Assembly: GCA_963652365.1 (NCBI GenBank)
Contig: CAVJTH010000020.1
Coordinates: forward strand, 1-42,795
Source of the DNA: Hallerella sp963652365
Lineage (GTDB): Bacteria > Fibrobacterota > Fibrobacteria > Fibrobacterales > Fibrobacteraceae
DNA length: 42,795 nucleotides
Reading direction: 5' to 3'
Both the position numbers and the translations under genes were made by a program. Within the stretch, counting starts at the first letter, position 1; each line of letters starts with the position of its first letter. Of the stretch, positions 1 to 9,144 are shown piece after piece. The notes under the pieces were generated by a model. That model was not told the DNA's origin and did no database searches. It was given only the letters and a program-made list of their open reading frames with translations.

Positions 1-55
1 AAGAACGGAAATGTAGCCTAGATCTGATGTTGGGACAAACTATTTTTGCGAAAAA

Positions 56-83
56 CCCTTGACACTACCCCCTTGACACTACC
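56..83. repeat. 14-bp tandem direct repeat
   Basis: The 14-mer CCCTTGACACTACC occurs twice back to back, at 56-69 and 70-83. It lies in the non-coding stretch downstream of the glycosyltransferase gene that ends at 118. Each unit contains TTGACA, but no -10 element or gene follows on the plus strand. Function unknown; nothing else was seen in 1-117. Confidence 0.8.
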
Positions 84-117
84 TCTACAAGTTCTGGCAA
101 ATCAATTTTCAAAAAAA

Positions 118-954
118 CTAATCGATAAATTTAATCCAATTTTTCACCAATCGACACAACATTCGTGGTGACGTCTTAAACATAAACGCCATAGAGATCA
201 TTTTATTACGTATTTTTTTATCTGTTGTCATAAAAGCATTTTTCAGTACATCGCAAGCAATACGATCTCGCGAATTCGCATAGACTTTTAGGAAATCAGG
301 ATGTTTTTTTAACATCAGATTCCAGGAATACAAATACTTTTCAGGATTCATCGAAATAGAATCATCCTGCAAAATATAATCAACAAGAAATTTATCAATG
401 CAATAGATTGAATATTTTTTTTGAATCCGGACAAGCAGTTCAAATTCTTGAAATCGCGGCATTTCAGGATCAAACTTCTGTTCCTTGAAAACAATCGCCT
501 TTCCAAGCAAAGTCTGAGTGCCAATAGACATTGGCAATAAATTATGCGCCAAGAAACCACCCTTAAAATAATCAGAAACAGCCCCAACAACCTTTCCGTT
601 GTAAATCTTATTCATTCGACAAAAAACAACATCTGCCTTATTTGATTCAAGGATTTTCAATTGGCATTCAAGTTTATCCACATGCCAAATATCATCGCTA
701 TCATGAAATGCTATATATTCGCCTCTTGCATGTTCAACTCCATTATTACGAGCAATGCAAGCTCCGCTTTTTTTCTGATACACATACCGTACTCGCGGAT
801 CATTGAATGATTTTATGACACTAGCGGTATCATCTATCGAGCCATCGTCCACAATGATTAATTCTAAATCTTTGTACGATTGAGCCAAAACACTCTCAGC
901 GGCCCTTTTTATAAGCACCGCTCTGTTATATGACGGGATAACAACAGAAATCAA
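118..954 (-). CDS. Family 2 glycosyltransferase
   Basis: This 278-residue enzyme should transfer a sugar from a nucleotide-sugar donor during surface-polysaccharide assembly on the cytoplasmic side of the inner membrane. The N-terminus shows the GT-A family 2 signature: ISVVIPSYNR near residues 2-11, VDDGS at about 36-40, and the metal-binding HDSDD at about 84-88. No membrane segment is obvious. It is the last gene of the polysaccharide operon, and its ATG overlaps the stop of the epimerase gene by four bases (ATGA), so the two are translationally coupled. Codon use is AT-rich like the neighbouring polysaccharide genes. Donor and acceptor cannot be told from sequence. Confidence 0.9.
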   Translation of the reverse strand: MISVVIPSYNRAVLIKRAAESVLAQSYKDLELIIVDDGSIDDTASVIKSFNDPRVRYVYQKKSGACIARNNGVEHARGEYIAFHDSDDIWHVDKLECQLKILESNKADVVFCRMNKIYNGKVVGAVSDYFKGGFLAHNLLPMSIGTQTLLGKAIVFKEQKFDPEMPRFQEFELLVRIQKKYSIYCIDKFLVDYILQDDSISMNPEKYLYSWNLMLKKHPDFLKVYANSRDRIACDVLKNAFMTTDKKIRNKMISMAFMFKTSPRMLCRLVKNWIKFID

Positions 955-2027
955 AGTTTTCTTTCCCCTTTCATACTACCAATAGTTCGTTCGAACATCT
1001 GCTTCAAACCAAAATGCGCCTTCCAGCCCAAATCATTAAGTTTTGTGGTGTTGAGACAAATTTTCATAACTGGATTATATCCAAGCTTACTTGCTTCGTC
1101 AGTAATATCAAAAACAACCTGGCTTTCCCCGTCAGAAAAATTTTCACAAACAAACTTAGCCATATCCGCAATGCGAATCGCAGTTTTTTCATTTGCCACA
1201 TTATAGGCTTCGCCAACAGCTCCTTTTACAAGTATAAGCAAAATCGCCGTTGCTGCATCGGCAATGTAACAATAGTTGCGCAAAGTTTCACCTTTCGTTT
1301 TCAAAATAATATCCTTGCGTTCTATTACGGCTCGGGCAAACTGGGCAAAAACACGTCCATCACCATAAGCAACACCCGTTCCAAAAGTCTGCGTCAAGCG
1401 AGCCACTTTCACAGGCACCTGGTATTCCGAAGCGTAAGACTTACAAAGGCATTCTACCATACGCTTGCCTTCAGAATAACTGCTACGAACTTGCAAAGGA
1501 TCAATATACCCGCTATAGGATTCAGAAATATTGACATCGCCATCGCAAGGCGTTCCATAAACCTCTAGTGACGACAAATACAAAAAGCCATCTAAAGCCA
1601 TTGCAGTAGCTTTCTTCAGTAATTCATTCGTTCCAAAAACAGCAGTCTGAATTGTTTCTACAGGCTTTATTACAAAATCCTTGGAACTAGTCATACTGGC
1701 CGCATGAACAATGTAATTCAAATTATTCGGAAGTTCACATTCGTCCGTAATATCGCAGCAAACGAATCTGAAATTTTTCCGAGATTCCAATTCCATAAAA
1801 ATTTTTCGAGCTTTTTCAAGATTGCGGCCCATCGCATAAATCTTGATATTTTCATCGTAAAGGCGATTTCGGCAAGCCAAAGCCTTTACGATAAGCGACC
1901 CAATCAATCCTGTCGCTCCCGTAATTAAAATTGATTTTCCATGCAAAGCATTCCAGGGAATCATTTCAGAATTTGCAACAAACTCAATATCTTCTTGCTG
2001 TAAACAATCTCTAGATTCAATCATCAT
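951..2027 (-). CDS. NAD-dependent epimerase/dehydratase (extended SDR)
   Basis: A 358-residue extended short-chain dehydrogenase of the nucleotide-sugar epimerase type. The Rossmann motif GATGLIG is near residues 37-43, VHAAS is at about 108-112, and the catalytic Tyr-Lys pair lies in SYSEGKRM near 184-191, so the active site looks intact. It sits directly after a cytidylyltransferase gene and a CDP-polyol-type transferase gene. A role in making or modifying a CDP- or UDP-activated precursor for the polysaccharide is likely, but the substrate is unknown. The start gives ATG-ATG; the upstream gene ends five bases before. It could equally be a UDP-sugar epimerase serving one of the glycosyltransferases. 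Confidence 0.85.
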   Translation of the reverse strand: MMIESRDCLQQEDIEFVANSEMIPWNALHGKSILITGATGLIGSLIVKALACRNRLYDENIKIYAMGRNLEKARKIFMELESRKNFRFVCCDITDECELPNNLNYIVHAASMTSSKDFVIKPVETIQTAVFGTNELLKKATAMALDGFLYLSSLEVYGTPCDGDVNISESYSGYIDPLQVRSSYSEGKRMVECLCKSYASEYQVPVKVARLTQTFGTGVAYGDGRVFAQFARAVIERKDIILKTKGETLRNYCYIADAATAILLILVKGAVGEAYNVANEKTAIRIADMAKFVCENFSDGESQVVFDITDEASKLGYNPVMKICLNTTKLNDLGWKAHFGLKQMFERTIGSMKGERKL

Positions 2028-2032
2028 TTGTC

Positions 2033-2761
2033 CTAAATACCAAATACTTGAGAATTTTGACGAGTTTCATAAATAGCCTTAAACAAGAAAAAATCCATCG
2101 GAGTTGTAATTTTAATATTCTCAATAGGGCCATTTACCATTCGAAGAGAGTAGCCGTAATGCTTCATCAGACAGGCGGAATCAATCATATTGTTGATTCC
2201 GTCAGCACGGGCCCTTTGATGAGCTTTCCAAATATCCGAAAGGAAAAAGCTTTGCGGGGCTCGCGCAAAATGGCAGCAGTCACGATTAAAGATGTTTTGC
2301 ACCTCAAACTTTTCATTAGAAGTAAACAAAGTTTCAATCGCAGGAGCCACGGTTATTGCCGAACCAAACCTATCTACACACGCCACATTATCCGAAATGA
2401 CTGTTTCATTTATAAGCGGACGCACCCCATCATGAATCAAAACAGCACAATCGTCAGCATTCGCAACCCCATCATGAATTGCCTTAAGGCCATTGTAAAT
2501 TGACTCCTGGCCTGTTGTTCCACCAGGAACAATCCAGCAGACCTTAGTCATGGAAAAGCAAGTAAGCAAACCTTTCAAATAAGGAATCCAAGATTCTAGG
2601 CATACCACACAAATAGACTCTATCGCTGGATGACGTTCAAAATGTTCCAATGTATGAATAATGATAGCGCGACCGTCCAATTCCAAGAACTGCTTAGGCC
2701 GAGCCAAATTATTCATTCTTGTTCCTGTCCCTCCAGCAAAAATTAAAGCGATATTTTTCAT
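2033..2761 (-). CDS. IspD/TarI-like cytidylyltransferase
   Basis: About 242 residues of the IspD/TarI family, which joins CMP to a polyol phosphate (methylerythritol, ribitol or related). Visible motifs are the nucleotide-binding loop FAGGTGTRM with RPKQFLEL close to the N-terminus, and IHDGVRPL in the centre. The start chosen is the ATG at 2761, which overlaps the upstream stop by one base (TAATG) and follows AAGGTGG; a longer form from 2779 would add six residues. Its place between a TagB/F-like transferase and an SDR gene favours CDP-polyol supply for the polysaccharide over isoprenoid synthesis. A housekeeping IspD role cannot be excluded from this window. Confidence 0.82.
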   Translation of the reverse strand: MKNIALIFAGGTGTRMNNLARPKQFLELDGRAIIIHTLEHFERHPAIESICVVCLESWIPYLKGLLTCFSMTKVCWIVPGGTTGQESIYNGLKAIHDGVANADDCAVLIHDGVRPLINETVISDNVACVDRFGSAITVAPAIETLFTSNEKFEVQNIFNRDCCHFARAPQSFFLSDIWKAHQRARADGINNMIDSACLMKHYGYSLRMVNGPIENIKITTPMDFFLFKAIYETRQNSQVFGI

Positions 2762-3957
2762 TAGATGTCCACCTTGCATTTTTCACAAATTCCTTTATAA
2801 GTATTTTCACAATAGCACGTTCCTGAAATGGAATCGTCTTCGAAAATACTATTCAACAGATTTGCCTGTTCTATCTTGCCTGCGGTCAGTAAATTGACCA
2901 ATTCATCGACATTTTTCGCCTTTTCCTGTACCACTTCCGCATAGGCATCATTTACGGCAGAATAAGAAAGATAATCCGTTTCATCGGGAACAAAAAAAAC
3001 AATCGGACGATGAAGCAAGGCATAATCGACACAACAACTGGAATAATCGGTCACCAAGCAATCCGAGACCTTTAATAAATGCTGAACGGAAGTCACTTTG
3101 TTGTCGTCTAAAATTTTGAAATTTTTTACCGATACATCTATGCTGAATTTTGTCAACGGATGAAGTTTTGTCAAGAACAAAATATTATTTTGTTTTAAAT
3201 AATCCAAAAACTTTAGATTAGACACAAGCGTTTCTAAAATTTCCTTGACCACATCTTTTTGTGTTTTAGGATTTATGCGATACGTCGGCATATAAAGGAC
3301 TATCTTCGCATAACCCGCATCCAGCAAATCTCCAAGAACGGCTTTGCGGTTGATATTTTCATTGCGGAACAGGTCGTTGCGCGGTTGTCCTGTAATGATG
3401 ATAGAATTACGTGGGCCCCCGAATTGTTCCATAACTCGTTCGGCAGTATACTCGGATGTACCAAGTGATATGTCGCGATGAGTCCAGCTAAAGAAAAAAT
3501 CTGTCATTTTCTTCAATTTGAGCTTTAGCCCCGAATAATTTTCATTATAAATTTTCTTGAAACCACCCACACCATGCCAAAGGGCTACAATTTTTGCACC
3601 ACCGATAAATGGAATTTGCGAAAAATCATCGAGACCATTCGTCATAATAGCCACTCCGCCTTGAAGCATATAAAGAACTCCTTTAAGCGAGGACGAGAGA
3701 TAACATTCATAACCTAAAGAGCGCACCTGTTCACAAACAGGCATTCTTCGAGTAATCCAGATACAGCGAATTTCAGGGTGATTTTTGCAAACATATTCAA
3801 ATAGGAATTTGGAGTTGTCATCGAACTTTTCACCCTTCCAACAACCAAAAAGCCAAATCTGCTTACTGCGAAACGGATTTAATTTGAGCAGATGAAAAAC
3901 TACACCAGCAAAAGGCAATGAAAACTTGCGCCACTCAAACAACTTGGAATGAATCAT
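2761..3957 (-). CDS. CDP-glycerol glycerophosphotransferase family protein (TagB/TagF-like)
   Basis: About 398 residues of the family that moves polyol phosphate from a CDP-polyol to a glycan or lipid carrier in teichoic-acid and some Gram-negative capsule pathways. Family landmarks are LWHGVGGFKK, YMPTYR, TKLHP and VTDYSSCCVDY, including the conserved histidines and the aspartate-serine cluster. The start chosen is the ATG at 3957 because GAGG lies eight bases upstream; a GTG at 3963 is in frame. It overlaps the cytidylyltransferase gene by one base, which ties donor synthesis to donor use. Ribitol phosphate, glycerol phosphate or another polyol are all possible. Confidence 0.85.
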   Translation of the reverse strand: MIHSKLFEWRKFSLPFAGVVFHLLKLNPFRSKQIWLFGCWKGEKFDDNSKFLFEYVCKNHPEIRCIWITRRMPVCEQVRSLGYECYLSSSLKGVLYMLQGGVAIMTNGLDDFSQIPFIGGAKIVALWHGVGGFKKIYNENYSGLKLKLKKMTDFFFSWTHRDISLGTSEYTAERVMEQFGGPRNSIIITGQPRNDLFRNENINRKAVLGDLLDAGYAKIVLYMPTYRINPKTQKDVVKEILETLVSNLKFLDYLKQNNILFLTKLHPLTKFSIDVSVKNFKILDDNKVTSVQHLLKVSDCLVTDYSSCCVDYALLHRPIVFFVPDETDYLSYSAVNDAYAEVVQEKAKNVDELVNLLTAGKIEQANLLNSIFEDDSISGTCYCENTYKGICEKCKVDI

Positions 3958-3976
3958 CTGCACCGCCTCTAAGATG

Positions 3977-4801
3977 CTAATGTTTTAGCTGAATTTTTTT
4001 TACACGTTTATTGTTGCGAACAAGAGAGGCCCTCTTCGAAAATAGCACCAAAGCCCAAACAGGAATTAAAAGATAAATCAACCTTTTCACAAAGCCAAAA
4101 TTCATAATATCCTTTCGGCAGAATTTTTTCCAAAAATAGGAGCCGACCACATTTTCTAGAACCGGGTTTACATTTCCTTCTTCTCGCCAACTACCAAGCC
4201 CATTATGCATGCAAACATTATTGCCATCAAAGGTATTTATCGTAAAATAGGAATCCGGATAAATTGTCATATCATTAAACTTCAGAGGAATTCCATCAAA
4301 GTTCACCAAAGCACCATCATACTTGTACATATCCATAAAAATCTTGGTGATAATGCAAGGCATGGCATTTATGTCACACCTTCCATCTGGCAATATGAAA
4401 TGCCTATTCTTATAATATTCCAGACAACGCTTTATAAATGGATGCCCCTTTTCCGAACCAATAACATGTGCAGCTATTTGGTCTGTGAATTCAGTTCCTA
4501 TAAAAAGTTTATGTTTAAGAAAAGCATCAAAATTATTGTTAAGTGTCACATCCGCATCCATATAAATTCCCCCAAACTTTTCCAGCACCCACAGTCGAAA
4601 ATAATCCGTTACAAAAGCCCATTTTTTTTTCAGAAAAGCTTCCCGCGCAAAAAGAAAATCATTAAACGGGAAATTAGATCCATTCCATTCTATGATCTCA
4701 TAACCAGATAAATGCTCACGCCAGGAAGCCAAGCAACGTTCAACAATGGGATTTTTTTCCTCTGAAAGCCAAAGATAATGGATTTTTTTGGGGATAGACA
4801 T
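3977..4801 (-). CDS. GT32-like glycosyltransferase (DXD motif)
   Basis: About 274 residues resembling the capsular polysaccharide/mannosyltransferase OCH1 group. IPKKIHYLWLS opens the protein, followed by the family block FVTDYFRLWVLEKFGG and the metal-binding DAD in GIYMDADVTL. The C-terminus has a hydrophobic stretch (LIYLLIPVWALVLF) followed by a basic tail, so it may be membrane-attached. The start is the ATG at 4801, which forms a TGATG overlap with the upstream gene and has GGAG seven bases before it; a GTG at 4813 is less likely. It is part of the polysaccharide operon; the sugar is unknown. Confidence 0.82.
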   Translation of the reverse strand: MSIPKKIHYLWLSEEKNPIVERCLASWREHLSGYEIIEWNGSNFPFNDFLFAREAFLKKKWAFVTDYFRLWVLEKFGGIYMDADVTLNNNFDAFLKHKLFIGTEFTDQIAAHVIGSEKGHPFIKRCLEYYKNRHFILPDGRCDINAMPCIITKIFMDMYKYDGALVNFDGIPLKFNDMTIYPDSYFTINTFDGNNVCMHNGLGSWREEGNVNPVLENVVGSYFWKKFCRKDIMNFGFVKRLIYLLIPVWALVLFSKRASLVRNNKRVKKIQLKH

Positions 4802-5712
4802 CAAACGCTCCACAATGTTTTAAAAAAAATACGCGTATTCTTATATATATAAGGCGAAACCCATTGGAAGCCAATCATTAACTTCAACAAAAAAGCAGTC
4901 ACTCGCGATAAATTCTTTTTAGCATAACGAACCCGCGATATTTCCGACTGAATAATAGAAAAGGATCCATATCGAATGACATCATCAGCATACGCTCCTC
5001 CTCCCCGAATTAAATGTTGAATTTTAGGACCTTCTACAATATTGCCGACTAATCCTTTTTGGCGAAGACGCCATTGTAAATCCGTCTCTTCAAAATAAAG
5101 GAAAAAACTTTCATCATAACGAGCGTCTTCATTATTCGCCATAAAAAGATCCGCCCCTACCACATACTCGACATCGCCTATTTTTTCTTCATAGACAGGA
5201 ATCGGGCGAAGCTTACTGATATCCAAGCCCAAAAGCTTCATTATATTTTTTACATAAAAAGCAATTAGGTGATGCAACATCGATTTCAGCAGTTTTGTAG
5301 AGCGGGGAAACGAACCGTAGGATTCGGTTAGATTACCGTTAGAATCAACAAGAACACAACCAAGAGCGCCTATATTTTTTTCCCGACTGCACCAATGACT
5401 ATAAAAAATTTTAACAGCATTGTTTAAAAGCACTGTATCGCTATTCAAGTAAAAGACACACTCACCTCTCGCTTTATCAAGCCCCCGATTATTAGCTGTT
5501 CCAAAGCCGAGGTTCGCATTATTTTCAACAAGGATAACCTCGGGGAACTCCCTTTTCAACATATCAATCGAACCATCTTTTGAACCATTATCTGAAACAA
5601 TCACTTCAAAATCAATATCAACCGTTTTCTCAAAAATGGATATTAAACAGTTGCGTAACAAGCCACATGTATTATAATTTACAATAATAATGGAAACTTT
5701 AGGATTCTGCAC
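4801..5712 (-). CDS. Family 2 glycosyltransferase (rhamnosyltransferase-like)
   Basis: A 303-residue GT2 enzyme of the WbbL/RfbF type. VSIIIVNYNT at the start, VSDNGSKDGS near residue 40, NLGFGTANNRG and the DXD equivalent NSDT mark the GT-A fold. A central FFLYFEETDLQWRLRQKG matches the ED and W/R block of this group. The start is GTG at 5712, preceded by GAGGTAGATT, and the gene overlaps the upstream polymerase gene by 14 bases. It is likely to add a deoxyhexose or similar sugar to the growing repeat unit at the inner membrane; rhamnose is only a family-level guess. Confidence 0.87.
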   Translation of the reverse strand: MQNPKVSIIIVNYNTCGLLRNCLISIFEKTVDIDFEVIVSDNGSKDGSIDMLKREFPEVILVENNANLGFGTANNRGLDKARGECVFYLNSDTVLLNNAVKIFYSHWCSREKNIGALGCVLVDSNGNLTESYGSFPRSTKLLKSMLHHLIAFYVKNIMKLLGLDISKLRPIPVYEEKIGDVEYVVGADLFMANNEDARYDESFFLYFEETDLQWRLRQKGLVGNIVEGPKIQHLIRGGGAYADDVIRYGSFSIIQSEISRVRYAKKNLSRVTAFLLKLMIGFQWVSPYIYKNTRIFFKTLWSV

Positions 5713-7003
5713 AATCTACCTCTATTTTTTCATCGTCACTTTCACCTCGTTCCTGTGCGATGTATGCAGAGTACTCCGCGGATAATTCATTTCGACGTTC
5801 AAATTTGCTTTGGATATGACCAATACAAAACCAATACAAAAATGGGTGCAATGTCCCCAATTCCCATGTTGCCGCCCCAAGCATCGAAACTAAAGCAAAA
5901 GACAAACAGACAACTTCAAAAAAGCAATATTTTAAAATCTGAATACCCCTTACTAGGGCAACAAAACAAATTAACATCAACATAGAAAATCCAACAAAAC
6001 CTAACTCAGCCGGAACACGAATGTAATCACAATCAGGGATAGTCGAAAAACCTTCCGCATGCGCCCCATGCCCATAACGACCAAGACCGTCACCGAATAA
6101 AGACAAATTATTTATAAAATGTTCAAAAAGCGCAAATCTATCACCCACCATATTGCCATCATAATTAATCGAACGATTCATAACGTACTCAACAAAATCA
6201 GGTCCTAACACCATTACCGCAATGGTAGCAATCAAAACACCTAAAACTGCCGCACCAATCCACATTGCGTATAAAATATAACGTTTTTCCAATCTATGCC
6301 ATTTTGCGTATAAAGTTAAAAGGACCAAATACAATAACGCAAATGCGATAGAAACCCGCTGCTGGGCAAAGAAAAGGCAAAAAAAACTCACAACCATGCA
6401 GATGGAATCTAATTTTTTATAAGCATTATCAATTATAATCCGTTTAGTAGTTAAAACTAAAACAAATAAGGCTGCATACCCGATAAAATATGAATGAGGC
6501 CAAAAGGAAGACAGACGCGATATTTCATAAAGCAAATGCCCCGTCGCACTTGATGCATCAATATTCATTGAACTCCAAAGAACACTTGCTTTATAAGACA
6601 AGTAAAACGATGGCATTGTAAAATAAAACGCGATTCCACAAAACATCGCAAATAGTAAAGGCATCCTCATATTCAACAAGAATTCATCATTTTTAAACTT
6701 TTCCGTTCGCGCAAAAAAGTAAAAACAAATAGGGATTAATTCAGAACGAATACCTAGATAGAATAACCTAAAAGAATAGGAATTGAACAATCCTATAAAT
6801 AAACAGTAAATGACATAAGCCACAACACAAACATCAAAAAATCTAAATCGATAGTTACCTAGGCAAATGAATGTAGCCAATACAGAAATCACAATAAGAA
6901 TAGACGACGTATCGCGAAATCCAAACATTAAGCTCGCCGCAATAGCAACAAGAAACCAATAGTAATGTTTTATAACATCAATAATGATTTTTTCAAACAG
7001 CAA
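5699..7003 (-). CDS. O-antigen polymerase/ligase-like membrane protein (Wzy-type)
   Basis: A 434-residue protein dominated by hydrophobic segments (roughly ten to twelve membrane helices) ending in a charged tail. The large loop before the last helices contains GDGLGRYGHGAH and then PAELGFVGF, the pattern seen in Wzy/WaaL proteins that polymerise or ligate lipid-linked repeat units in the periplasm. Wzy proteins are poorly conserved, so the call rests on topology and context inside a glycosyltransferase operon. The start is TTG at 7003, 14 bases after the upstream stop, with AGAAG just before it. Polymerase and ligase roles cannot be separated by sequence here. Confidence 0.72.
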   Translation of the reverse strand: MLFEKIIIDVIKHYYWFLVAIAASLMFGFRDTSSILIVISVLATFICLGNYRFRFFDVCVVAYVIYCLFIGLFNSYSFRLFYLGIRSELIPICFYFFARTEKFKNDEFLLNMRMPLLFAMFCGIAFYFTMPSFYLSYKASVLWSSMNIDASSATGHLLYEISRLSSFWPHSYFIGYAALFVLVLTTKRIIIDNAYKKLDSICMVVSFFCLFFAQQRVSIAFALLYLVLLTLYAKWHRLEKRYILYAMWIGAAVLGVLIATIAVMVLGPDFVEYVMNRSINYDGNMVGDRFALFEHFINNLSLFGDGLGRYGHGAHAEGFSTIPDCDYIRVPAELGFVGFSMLMLICFVALVRGIQILKYCFFEVVCLSFALVSMLGAATWELGTLHPFLYWFCIGHIQSKFERRNELSAEYSAYIAQERGESDDEKIEVDCAES

Positions 7004-7017
7004 CTTCTAAATCCCAC

Positions 7018-7758
7018 TTACTTCTTATACTTCCATAGCAACTTTAAAAATTTCCAATCTCTCAAAATATATCTTTTAAACATTCTACGAGGTTCTTGGC
7101 TCATACGATAAAGCCATTCTAGTCCACTATTCGACATCCAACGAGGAGCTCTCTTAATTTTACCCGCCGCAAAATCAAGAGCAGCACCAACTCCAAGACT
7201 TAAAGGAATATTCCACCGAAATCTATTGGCATTAATAAGAATCTCTTGTTTTGGACATCCCAATGCTACAACAAGAATGTCTGGCTTTGAAGAATCAACA
7301 ATTTTATCAATCTTTTCCAATTCACGGGGATTTTTTTCAAAACCGAAAGGCGGAGCATAGCACCCCACAACACACAGCCCTTTATAAAGCGCCATTAAAT
7401 TACGAGCTGCTAGTTCTGCAACACCGGCATCCGCACCTAAAAAAAACATTTTATAGCCATTCTCTGCAGCAAGTTCACAGAGCTTTAACAAAAAATCAGA
7501 GCCAGAAATTTTTTCTTTAATCGGTGTTCCAAATAGCCTAGAAAACCATATAATAGGCATTCCATCAGCAAAAACCAAATTCGCGTTATCATAAGCATCT
7601 TTTAATTCTGGATATGTTTCCAAAAGCACCAAATGATCTACATTAGGAGTAACAATAAAAGATGCGCTTTTTTTTCGAATCAAATGGTCTGCAACACGAA
7701 CGGCTTCATCCATCGTTAAATTATCAATAGATACATTTAAAAAATGTACTTTTTCCAT
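7018..7758 (-). CDS. WecG/TagA/CpsF family glycosyltransferase
   Basis: A 246-residue member of the GT26 family, which adds the second sugar (often an N-acetylmannosamine-type residue) onto an undecaprenyl-linked sugar. Diagnostic blocks are TPNVDHLVLL, FADGMPIIW, VALGCPKQE, and the C-terminal RAPRWMSNSGLEWLYR followed by a basic RRMFKRY segment that binds the membrane. Length is normal. It starts nine bases after the UDP-glucose dehydrogenase gene ends. It is the first AT-rich gene of the operon: composition changes sharply between it and the upstream gene. Confidence 0.9.
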   Translation of the reverse strand: MEKVHFLNVSIDNLTMDEAVRVADHLIRKKSASFIVTPNVDHLVLLETYPELKDAYDNANLVFADGMPIIWFSRLFGTPIKEKISGSDFLLKLCELAAENGYKMFFLGADAGVAELAARNLMALYKGLCVVGCYAPPFGFEKNPRELEKIDKIVDSSKPDILVVALGCPKQEILINANRFRWNIPLSLGVGAALDFAAGKIKRAPRWMSNSGLEWLYRMSQEPRRMFKRYILRDWKFLKLLWKYKK

Positions 7759-7767
7759 TGATAAATT

Positions 7768-9141
7768 CTATTCCACTTCGCCCTTGCCCACATTCGCCAC
7801 GTCGAATCCGATTTTACGGAGCGCGGATGCGTCAAGGATGTTTCTACCGTCAAAGACAAACGCCGGCTTTTCCATGCCCTTGTAGATGCGCTTCCAGTCG
7901 AGTTCCGCAAAGCACTTCCACTCCGTGCAGACGACTACCGCATGGGCGCCTTCGGCGGCCTTGTAGGGGTCTTCTTCGAACACGACGCGGTCAAGGACGT
8001 CTTTCAGGTCGCGCTTCGCGTCGGGAATCGCCTTGGGGTCGGTGACGACCGGGCGGGCGTGCTCGGCGAGCAAGTCGCGCACGACCAGGTTTGCCGGGCT
8101 TTCGCGAGTGTCGCCCGTATTCGCCTTGAAGGCAAACCCGAAGACCGCAATCTTCTTGTCGGCGATCGTGTTGAACATGCGTTCGAGCATCCGGCTGGTG
8201 ACGCGATGCGTCTGCCATTCGTTGATTTTCACGACGCTTTCCCAGTAGGCGGCGACTTCGGGGAGTCCGTAGTATCCGCACAGGTAAACGAGGTTCAGGA
8301 TGTCTTTCTTGAAGCAGCTGCCGCCAAAGCCGATCGAAGCCTTGAGGAACTTGGAGCCAATCCGATGGTCCTTTCCCATGACAAAGGCGACTTCATCGAC
8401 ATCGGCGCCGGTCTTTTCGCAGAGAGCGCTGATCGAGTTGATCGAGCTGATGCGCTGCGCAAGGAACGCGTTCGCCGTGAGCTTCGTAAGTTCGGAACTC
8501 CAGAGGTTCGTCGTGAGGATTCTCTCGCGCGGAACCCAGTGCGCGTAGATTTCGACCACCTTGGCGAGAGCCGCAAGTCCCGACTTCGTCTGGTGGCTGC
8601 CGATGAGCACGCGGTCCGGTTCGAAAAGGTCCTGGATGGCGGTGCCTTCGGCGAGAAATTCCGGGTTGGAAAGGACCTCGAAATGCAGGCCCTTGTCGTT
8701 GGAATTCAAGATGCGTTCCATCGCCGCGGCGGTGCGGACGGGAAGCGTCGATTTTTCGACGATAATCTTGTCCGAGGAGGCGACTTCGAGAATTTCCCGG
8801 GCGGTCTTTTCCCAATATTGCAGGTCGCTCGCCTTGCCCGCGCCCTGTCCAAAGGTCTTGGTCGGCGTATTGACCGAGACGAAGATGATGTCCGCTTCGC
8901 GGACCGCGTTCGGGATGTCCGTGCTGAAGAAGAGGTTCCGCCCGCGAGCGCGCTTGACGACTTCGTCGAGGCCGGGTTCAAAGATCGGGAGGCTTTCGCT
9001 GTTCCAGGCGTCGATGCGCGCCTGGTTGATATCGACGACGGTCACTTTCACGTCCGGACACTTGTCCGCGATGACCGTCATCGTCGGTCCGCCGACATAG
9101 CCGGCGCCGATGCAAAGAATTTTCGTCGAAAAATCCATCAT
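7768..9141 (-). CDS. ugd: UDP-glucose 6-dehydrogenase (eukaryote-like type)
   Basis: This 457-residue enzyme oxidises UDP-glucose to UDP-glucuronate with two NAD, supplying uronic acid for the polysaccharide. The Rossmann motif GAGYVGGPT is near residues 12-20, and the catalytic cysteine lies in FGGSCFKKD near 270. The GYVGGPT form and the overall pattern are closer to the animal/plant UGDH type than to the short bacterial TuaD/Ugd type. The ATG-ATG start lies three bases after the upstream stop. The gene is GC-rich like the core genome, unlike the downstream glycosyltransferases. The very long open frame on the opposite strand is a shadow. Confidence 0.92.
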   Translation of the reverse strand: MMDFSTKILCIGAGYVGGPTMTVIADKCPDVKVTVVDINQARIDAWNSESLPIFEPGLDEVVKRARGRNLFFSTDIPNAVREADIIFVSVNTPTKTFGQGAGKASDLQYWEKTAREILEVASSDKIIVEKSTLPVRTAAAMERILNSNDKGLHFEVLSNPEFLAEGTAIQDLFEPDRVLIGSHQTKSGLAALAKVVEIYAHWVPRERILTTNLWSSELTKLTANAFLAQRISSINSISALCEKTGADVDEVAFVMGKDHRIGSKFLKASIGFGGSCFKKDILNLVYLCGYYGLPEVAAYWESVVKINEWQTHRVTSRMLERMFNTIADKKIAVFGFAFKANTGDTRESPANLVVRDLLAEHARPVVTDPKAIPDAKRDLKDVLDRVVFEEDPYKAAEGAHAVVVCTEWKCFAELDWKRIYKGMEKPAFVFDGRNILDASALRKIGFDVANVGKGEVE

Positions 9142-9144
9142 GGT

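Noticed and set aside
56..83. Tandem TTGACA repeats as a promoter
   Set aside because: No -10 element at a fitting distance and no plus-strand gene follows.
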